Of a DNA stretch of 64,000 nt, positions 56,740 through 64,000 are shown in pieces. The notes beneath the pieces were generated by a model. That model searched no databases. It had not been told where the DNA came from and was given only the letters and a program-made list of their open reading frames with translations. The stretch's first letter is position 1. Each line of letters opens with the position of its first letter. The stretch is from Gnomoniopsis sp. IMI 355080 (Eukaryota > Ascomycota > Sordariomycetes > Diaporthales > Gnomoniaceae), in NCBI GenBank assembly GCA_027946555.1, contig JAPEVC010000015.1, positions 186,001 through 250,000 of the forward strand, read 5' to 3'. Position numbers and translations under genes: made by a program.

Positions 56740-58430
56740 CTACTTGTTCCGGTTCCTGGTCTTCTTTTGAGTCTGAGTTGTATCCTCCTCCTCCTCGTCT
56801 TGGCCTTTCTTCAAATCTTCCGTGAGACCCCATTCCTCTTGGTCGTACCAGTCCTCTCCGTCTGACATGTCGCGGTTGGGACCGCAGTGTGCCTCCGCTT
56901 TTGCCCAAGACAGAACGGTCTTACGTTGTCGATCTGCCTTCAATAATCCTTCGTAAAGCCTCTTCGTCCCGCGGCAGACTTCCTCTTGCTTTTGTACATA
57001 AAGCTGCAACAACCGCCGAACGTCTTCTGCTTCTTGTTCTGGGAGGCCTAGATCGCGATCAGGATGCGCTGATTTCGGTGCGAGAAATATGGGATGTATA
57101 AAGGCTTCGTCGGCCAATGCGGCTAGCAAAGCTGCTGCCTCATTGTCGCTTGCTTTTTGCTTTGAATTGGGCCCTCCGTTAACCTTAGATCCAGCAACGT
57201 CCGACATGACGACATCCTCGTCTCCAGGTTCTGCTGTGGTCTCTGGTTCTTTTCCTTTTATCTTTGATGTCTGATGTTGCGTGGAGTCGCCATTGGTATG
57301 ATCTGTCTGCCCCGTGTCACCATTCGTCAAGGGTTGTGCTTCCCTTTCTGCAGGTCCGTTTTCAATCTGCGAGAGGATTGGCGGTGCTGCTGCAGTGGTG
57401 CTCTCTGCTTGTGCCTCTCCAACTTGTGATTCGGTATTACTGTCTGCCATTTGCACATCCCTATTGTCTGTTCTCGGCTCTGTGTCATTTGAATCGGCTC
57501 CATTGGTTGCGCGTTTTGGCTCTCCGTTTGTCGCAAACAATTCCACGCCAGTGCCATTGGATTTTGATGTTACTGTCGCTTCTTCCTGGCCTGTCTGCGT
57601 TTCTATTCGTCTGCGCTTCAACATGCGCGTCATGAATTTATCATCGAAGTATTCGCTATCGTTGGGGCCGAGGAACATTTCGCAATTTGCCCAAGTATGA
57701 TCACCGGTGAGCTTCGCCAAGAGGGGACGAACTTTCGACAAGGCGGCATTCTCCTTGTGCATAAGATCGCAGCCTTGGTTTGCCAAAGCGTTGAGGGCTG
57801 TCGATGTGAACGGTCGCGACAGTGTGGGATGGGTGGGCAATTCGGTGACGGATGTTAGAGGAGCGAGTAGTTCTGTTCATCGTTAGTATGCCCTTTTCCG
57901 GGGATAATATGGACATCATATATGACCTACGTTCGAGGCGGATCGAAGAGTATGGGTCACTTTCGGCAGCAACAGCGATGGCATCTTGTACTCGCTCCTC
58001 GTCATCGTCGCTATCGATGTCATAACCATCCTCGTCTACTAGAGGGGGGTTTCGGCTTATAATGGGCCGTCGATAGCCAGCATGTTCGACCTCCTGTGTT
58101 CTTCAATTAGCGCAAGATCTCTCCAAACCTTTCGCGATGGTGCCAATGAGGGAGCAACGTGCCTCTTTGTAGACCGAAGGCCCAGTAGGTGGCCCCAGCT
58201 TGCCCTCGCGCACAAATTTAGCTTTCTGCTTCAACTTATTGCCTCGATTTGTTGGGGCCTGGATCTCAGAGTCGGAGTCGGATTCTTGAAAAGCGACTCT
58301 GTCAGTCCACCAGCTCGACATCCTTTCGTCGGTGACCCAGAACAGTGCTCTTACCGATGGCGTCCCGGGCGATCCTCTTTTTCATGGCTTTTATCGTCTC
58401 AAGGACGTAAATTTGATCTCGCGATGTCAT
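56740..58430 (-). CDS. RXT2: Rpd3L histone deacetylase complex subunit RXT2-like (497 aa)
   Basis: Four minus-strand exons: 58430-58355, 58284-58163, 58093-57931, 57872-56740. Intron 2 appears to use a GC donor (GCACGT) with a normal AG end. The N-terminal 130 residues carry the RXT2 marks: ESDSDSE near residue 26, NKLKQKAKFVREGKLGPPTG, then EHAGYRRPIISRNPPLVDEDGYDIDSDDDEE. These are the conserved core by which Rxt2 joins the Rpd3L/Sin3 corepressor. A middle section rich in Asn, Thr, Glu and Gln is disordered. The C-terminus has a helical region (EDVRRLLQLYVQKQEEVCRGTKRLYEGLLKADRQRKTVLSWAKAE) and an acidic end. Nuclear role: transcriptional repression through histone deacetylation. Confidence 0.85.
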
Positions 58431-59299
58431 TTTTGACTGCTAATTGAGAGACACGACGACTCTCGAAAGCTGGACTGAGTCGATTCGGCGTGGTTGGGGT
58501 CTGGGTGCGCGTGAAGGTTTGCCCGCGCAACTTGGATCGCGAAGCAAAGCCGGCAAGCAAGTCGACGGCTTCGTTCTTTACATGCGCAAGGGAGGACTGA
58601 GACCCCGAGGAGAAGGTGGAAATGCGTAGATACTTGGGAAAGATGTCCAAGAATTAATCTGGTGGTAGACGAGAGGAGTGATCTGGTGGTGCCGAATAGA
58701 GTCAAGAGAAAGTTGGGTGGGATAGTGGTCGGATCGGCGCGACATCAGATGGTCGGCCACCAGGTACCGGACAGCGGCAGGCATTATGGTCAATAGAAAA
58801 GAATCGCTCCTTACCCGTATCTGTAGGAACCGAGGAATGCTAGCCCCCCCCCCCCCAAAACCACCTAAATTGTGACGCCATGCCATCCAATATCTGCCAA
58901 AAGTTGCTCTCACCGCCTGCCGGGATAGAAGCTCAAGCATTCCACCTCCCGTATCACAACTTAGCCTCAACAGCTTTTGAACCTATACGACGGTCGCAGA
59001 AGTCGCACGCGATCCGATGGAGAGTTTTACGATTCGAATACGTACAGCAGCATGACAGCGGCATGATATAGCCAAATCGAACTTATTCTGCTTTTGCGCC
59101 CTGTGTTCTTATCACCATCGCAGCGTGTTGCGCGTTCCCCACTGAACTGGGCCATAGTCTCCCTGTCCGAACAATTAACGTTTAACGTCCGACTCTATGG
59201 TCTCCGACTTCGAGCTCGAGTAGGCAGTCGGACTTCGTGACACCAGGGCAAAGCACCGCCACACCCTCTGACGACGGGCGTTTCCTCTCAACACGAAAG
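58431..59299. promoter_or_regulatory. Divergent promoter region between RXT2-like and TRAPPC11
   Basis: About 870 bp with a run of consecutive C near 58843-58855. Short frames only. It should contain both promoters. Confidence 0.45.
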
Positions 59300-62200
59300 A
59301 TGGACGAATATCCTCCCTGCAGTCTGGACTTCTGCTTGCCCTTGGCTGTCCTGCTCGGTCTTCCGTCCAACTACGTCCAAGAGTCTGCTCTGGATCCCGA
59401 GGATAAGGAGGGTGCTGTCCTGATACGATCGAATCCTCCTCCCGTAGAAGGCGATCAAGTTGCTGCCCTAATCCAGTATATCCGAAACTCCGACGCTTCA
59501 GGGCTTCCATGGAATGGCAGGGAAACAAGGAACATCAAATACAAATTTCGGTTCAAGACAGCTGGAAGAGTATGGTACATGATCCCCTTTTGAGTAATAT
59601 CATGGTCTGACCACTCCTAGACGTATCTTCTACCGCCAAAGCTCGCACGCCTGCCCGACGACTTTGAAATTCCGCCGTCCCAAGCGGTCCTCCACTCGCC
59701 ACTCTCGCCTCTGAGCCCTATCTCGAGTCTCTACCCTGATGGTCTTATTGACACGAAATGGCTGAAGAAGCATCAGGACTTGGTACCCAGTGTCTTCTTG
59801 TGTCTATACAGCCTGACGGCTGATCCTACCTTGGCAACTTTGCACGATAACAAGATCAAGACGGACATAGGCGGTTTGAGGAACGCCGTCGGCCAATCCG
59901 GCTGCAAGTCGAGATTAGCCGTGATGATACTCGTGGACAACTCATCTGGTTCACAGGAGAGGCTGGAGAATATACGGAGGGGCGGGGGGCTGGATGCCAA
60001 GTCCTTCTTCGCCATTCCTACAAACGCAGCACCGGATGAGATGAGCCGGATCCTCGACAACGCTCTGACCACTCTCTACACACAGGCCATCGACTATTAT
60101 CGGGACCATGGCAGGCTTGCAAAGAAGAAACGGGGCCGTGGGGCAGCACCTCAACCTACTGTACCACCGACTATGGGAACGTCTCAGACTCTGTCGCTCG
60201 CAGGTTGGAATGTGCGTTATGATTTCAAGTCTGCAATCTGGGCAGAGTACCGCCAAGAGATGGACACGGCTCTGCGCTCCTTTGAGCAGGCCTACGAAAA
60301 CCTCATGGGCTCTGAAGTTATGGAAGCAATTCCAAGTTGGAATCCGAGGTGGAACCATGCCAGGCTTCTTGCAGATATAATTGCTGTGCGTTGTATCCGC
60401 TGTCTATTCTGGAATGATCAATATACGGCGGCTGTACGTCGATGGCAGTCACACCGCGATATAATGGCAGACTTTGTTGACAGGCTAGGTCGCGGGACTA
60501 AGTGCTACGGCTGGGAGGCTTGGGAGGCAAGATGGGCCGTCGTCATGGCAAATCTCATTGAGAAAGCTGATATACCCGATTTCGACCATTCTGCTGTCAG
60601 CATTTTCCTGGTGTCCGAAAAGAGCGCGCAGTCAGAACGCATACAACCATGGGAACTTCTTCACCATCCGGGCTATTGGTACCGCTTAGCAGCGCGTCAC
60701 ACACTTGCACGCCGCCAACTCGCGTATTCGATGCCCCAGGATGATAGACGGTCACCTAGTCAGTCACCAGCTTCAAAATTAGCTTCCAAGGCCTTCATCT
60801 ACGACAACTACATGTGTCCGGAACCGTACGAGGAACTTCCACTAGCACAGTCAGGGGTCAACCATTCTCAGATGATACTGGATTACCTTCTATCGGCCCA
60901 GTCATATTTCATCAAGAAGCGACAACAACGTAGCGCCGCAGAAGTGTCCCTAGACTGTGCAAAAGAGCTTGCGACAAGTAAGGATTGGGAGAACGTCGTG
61001 AAGATATTGCGTCCTTTCTGGGAGGAAATGTCTTTTCGGCGAGATGGTTGGCCAGAAATTACGGAGGATATGTGCTGGGTCCTCAGGACTGCGGCGTTAG
61101 AGACTGCGCAGGCAGACCTAGTAGTCTCGATTGATTGGGAGCTGTTGAACAAGAGTAAGGTTCCCACTCATGTGACAGTCCTGCGGATACTAAAATGACC
61201 CTCATAGGATTCCCTAAGCGTGACAACTGGCATTATGACTTGTCAAAATCGCTGGAAGGTATCGATGCACCGAAGCCGTCAATCGAAGTCAATGACGACT
61301 TGGGCACCTCGTTTTTGGCACCATCTTTTGTCTTCCGACACGAAGAGGGAAAAGCTGGCCAAACATGCCAAGCCCAGCTTTCTATCAAGTCGAATGCTGC
61401 CCCCGGATCCGCACCGATTGTGCTGGAGAGTATTCTGATTCATTTCGACGGCAGCATAAGGCCAATAGTTCTGACACATGTCCCGACCGGCGACATCGAG
61501 GGGCAAGAGCAAAAATCCGTTGTCAAGAGCGTCGTCTCCCTGACAGAAGCCAAGCCAGAGGCTGAGGCGGAAAGTACAGATGCTCAAAGTCTCGGAGCTC
61601 CGCTAAAGATGTATGGTACTAGTGATTTGACACTGATTCCCGGGCAGACCACTGTGTTTGAACTGCACATACCCTTGAGGGAGCCTGGTGAAGCCAATGC
61701 CTCGTCACTCAAGTTCACCGTCAACAACGACGCATTCACTCTTACACACACCGCCAGCATTCAAAAGGCAGGAAGTGGGAATGTTTGGTATTCAGGGACA
61801 GTAAGACGGCGCATGGCCCGAACGCATCCCCAGTCCATCCGCGTCCTACCAAGGCCACCGAAAATGGAAATCAATGAAATCAATTTTCGCGACCAATATT
61901 ACACCAACGAAATGATCGAACTCCTCTTCCACGTTGTTAACGAAGAAGACGCGGACGCAACGGCAAAGATTGATATCTCAATTCTCAGCGACGAAGCGCC
62001 AAACTTCAAATTAAAGACCGCAGATGGTACAGAGAGTCGAGCGCTAGCAGATGACGAAGAGTCCAAGCTGCAGGGCTCATCTCTGGGCTTGATTAAATCA
62101 TCAGAAGCCTCTCAAATCAGCTTAACCCTGACAGCAGCGGAACGGCCTACGGCTTACACTTTGACGCTGAAAGTGTCGTACAATCTCAATACCGATCTTG

Positions 62201-63108
62201 CGACCACGATTATACAAGAAGCTGCATATCGAATTGAAGTTGCGAGCCCGTTTGAGGCAAATTACGAGCTCTTACCTCGTGTCCATCCAGACCCTTGGCC
62301 AAGCCTGTTCGACCACGAAGGTGTCCAGAACCCGTCGGCAGAGAGCCCAGGTCCAAATCAGGGCTTGGCCCAGGCGTGGTGTCTGGTCACCAAGTACGCC
62401 TCGTTTGCATCTGAAAACCTCAAGGTCCTAGATCTGGACATCGAAATTGCACCCGCCAATGGCGTGCAATCTCAGACTTCGAAGCGACAGGCTTTGCCTG
62501 CAGAAGGGCTGGAGGTCAAGCCCAATATCATTGCAGAGACCCAATTTAACGTTGCTGTGAAGCGCCTCAGCCTCGACGAGCGAAGCCCTATGGGCCTGGA
62601 CGTCTCTTTTGTGGTTACTTGGTCGCGACTGCCGAAGGATGGCGAGCAGGTTACGACCAATCGCACTCTTCTCGCGGTCCCCCGCCTTCCCATCTTCAAC
62701 ACGGAGCCCCGCGTGCTCGCATCCGTGTCCTACGCCAAGCCAAACGAGGACGGCCGGACCGCTATGGTGTTGCTGGATGTTACAATCGAGAACGCCTCAA
62801 ACCACTTCTTGACGTTCGGGCTGGTCATGGATCCCAGTGATCAATTCGCATTCTCAGGTGCAAAGCAGACGACACTAAATCTACTGCCTGTGTCCCGGAG
62901 AACGTTGACATACCGTTTACTGCCACTTGGGAGTGGAGTAAAAGGCGGGTGGATCAAACCTAGCTTGACAGTAAAGGATAAATATTTCCAAAAGGTCTTG
63001 AGGATCATCCCGACTGAAGGAATGAAGAAGACTGCGGAGGGTTTCTTGGTCTGGGTACCGGGGATGAACGGGGCTGGCGCTGACCAAGAAGGGGAAGAGG
63101 ATGTGTGA
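59300..63108 (+). CDS. TRAPPC11: TRAPP complex subunit TRAPPC11-like (1234 aa)
   Basis: Three exons: 59300-59569, 59621-61154, 61208-63108, with introns of 51 and 53 nt in phases 0 and 1. The N-terminus MDEYPPCSLDFCLPLAVLLGL is the family start. The first half has the foie-gras region: PSVFLCLYSL, IKTDIGGLRNAVGQ, SRLAVMILVDN, FFAIPTNAAPDEMSRILDNALTTLYTQAIDYYRDHGRL, then helical solenoid segments such as HPGYWYRLAARHTLARR and AQSYFIKKRQQRSAAEVSLDCAKELA. After the second intron the Gryzun-type beta-rich half begins (DNWHYDLSKSLEG, VLESILIHFDG) and runs to the stop, with repeated immunoglobulin-like strands. TRAPPC11 belongs to the TRAPPIII tethering complex acting between ER, Golgi and autophagosome. 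The length equals the usual one. Confidence 0.92.
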
Positions 63109-63604
63109 TATGTCCTGTGTGATACGTGTTGTACTGTACGATACATGCTGTATATATTTGTACAGTCCGTACTTTGCATATCAGTAAGAACACCTGTGTG
63201 TCAAACATGGTGTTGGTGCACAGAGAAGAGGTTTCGTTTCCTCCTCGTCTTGGACTCACAGCCAGTGAACCAAATTTCCAGTGATGGTCATAAATGAGGC
63301 TGAGTATCTTTTGAGATTTGGCGTTCCAGGTTGAGTCATCAAGTCCCACAACATGATATAATGACCCATGCGCTTTACTTGTTTTCGAAGCTCTCGTCGT
63401 GTTCTACACAATAGTGTTGCAGTAGCGCTGACTGTACTGACAGTGAGGCTGAGTGCACGAAGTATAACCCCGCAATTCGAGGCAGCCAGCCTCATTGCAT
63501 CCTTGTCTTTGCATGCAGGTGCTGTTGAATTCGGATGTTTTCAGCGGGACGTTATTGACGGGCGTTGTTAGGAAATGTTATTGGCTGTGCCGTCTTCTGT
63601 TTTT
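63109..63604. other. Intergenic
   Basis: No ORF with support. Confidence 0.45.
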
Positions 63605-63750
63605 TATTTCCCACCACCAGTCTCCGATTTCTTGGGACCACTGACGCACTGGACGCAGTCATAGTCCTTCTGAGAACCCCGCGGGCATGCATCTATGTCC
63701 CACAACGTGCAAACACCCGTTTGGCTGCACGATAAGAGAAAGCAATCGTC
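63605..63750 (-). CDS. Possible last exon of a small Cys-rich protein
   Basis: On the minus strand, after an AG at 63752-63751, the frame reads DDCFLLSCSQTGVCTLWD, then IDACPRG, DYDCVQC and a TAA stop at 63607-63605. This gives six cysteines in under 50 residues, a composition unlikely by chance and typical of small secreted fungal proteins. The 5' part cannot be assembled: no signal peptide or clean donor is visible upstream, and the frame runs into TGA just before the proposed acceptor. Either the upstream exon structure is unusual or the gene is broken. Confidence 0.3.
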
Positions 63751-64000
63751 TCAAGCAAATGCAGCGATAGGCATCAGCATTACGCAGTGAGACGCGAATC
63801 TGCTCAGATGGTCCAGGAATCCAAGTCCACGAGTTCACCAACAGCATAAGATGCTGGGAGCAGCATGCAACCGTTCTGGGCCTGGCCCGCGTCAAGCCCA
63901 CCGGGTGAGTGGTGACTTTTCGATATTGCCTGCGGCACACGCTAAGTCAGGCTGCGATACCAATCACGGTGTGAGGCCAGAGTGATTCATTGACCGAGGT

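Noticed and set aside
58843..58855. Telomere-like or regulatory C-tract
   Set aside because: A simple homopolymer run, like the one near 19221; no repeat unit of telomeric type.
61195..63108. Independent 637-residue protein starting with ATG at 61195
   Set aside because: The ATG lies within a 53-nt intron; splicing 61154 to 61208 joins both parts of TRAPPC11.
1..64000. CRISPR array or bacterial operon structures
   Set aside because: No regularly spaced repeats; the window is fungal, with spliced genes throughout.

Overview
This 64-kb window is nuclear DNA of a filamentous ascomycete (Pezizomycotina). Genes are split by short GT-AG introns of mostly 50-80 nt, some with CTAAC/CTGAC-type branch sites. 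Both tRNA-Tyr genes carry a eukaryotic-type intron next to the anticodon. The gene set is typical of moulds: sugar transporter, PTH11-like receptor, P450, acetyltransferase, small secreted proteins, ERG27, RXT2 and TRAPPC11. I cannot resolve genus or species. All exon models were built by hand from reading frames, splice sites and family resemblance; no search was run.

Left part (1-13 kb): a small secreted two-cysteine protein, a 12-TM sugar transporter on the minus strand, a second secreted protein with a Kex2-type KR site, an uncharacterised 441-residue protein with an internally repeated Trp-rich motif, and an F-box protein. About 3 kb between the transporter and the second secreted protein holds no gene I can support.

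Middle-left (13-28 kb): two identical intron-containing tRNA-Tyr genes face away from each other and bracket an AT-rich, gene-free block. Next comes a same-strand (minus) set that looks like a small metabolic or detoxification group: an alcohol O-acetyltransferase-like gene, a clearly broken DHA1-type MFS transporter pseudogene, and an intact six-exon cytochrome P450. A rhodopsin-like/PTH11-type membrane protein follows.

Middle-right (28-50 kb): a protein with an F-box-like N-terminus and TPR-like C-terminus, a 974-residue uncharacterised protein, an 855-residue alpha/beta hydrolase with a long disordered tail, and, divergent from it, an alpha/beta hydrolase of the peroxisomal AKT2-type family ending in AKL. 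Then come a Pro/Met-rich small protein, a CorA-like membrane protein, a SAM methyltransferase and a Ser/Thr-rich GPI-type wall protein. A 2.8-kb stretch (about 39.9-42.7 kb) has no supportable gene.

Right part (50-64 kb): denser and housekeeping-like. It holds an FLVCR/DIRC2-like MFS transporter, ERG27 (sterol 3-keto reductase), an OB-fold-like protein, RXT2 (Rpd3L histone deacetylase complex) and TRAPPC11 (TRAPP tethering complex). The 3' end of a possible small Cys-rich protein gene lies near the window edge. The right end reads as conserved core genome. Roughly 13-26 kb reads as a more accessory region, with a pseudogene, an AT-rich block and long gene-free gaps. The palindromic word TACCTAGGTA and close variants recur in the intergenic DNA.
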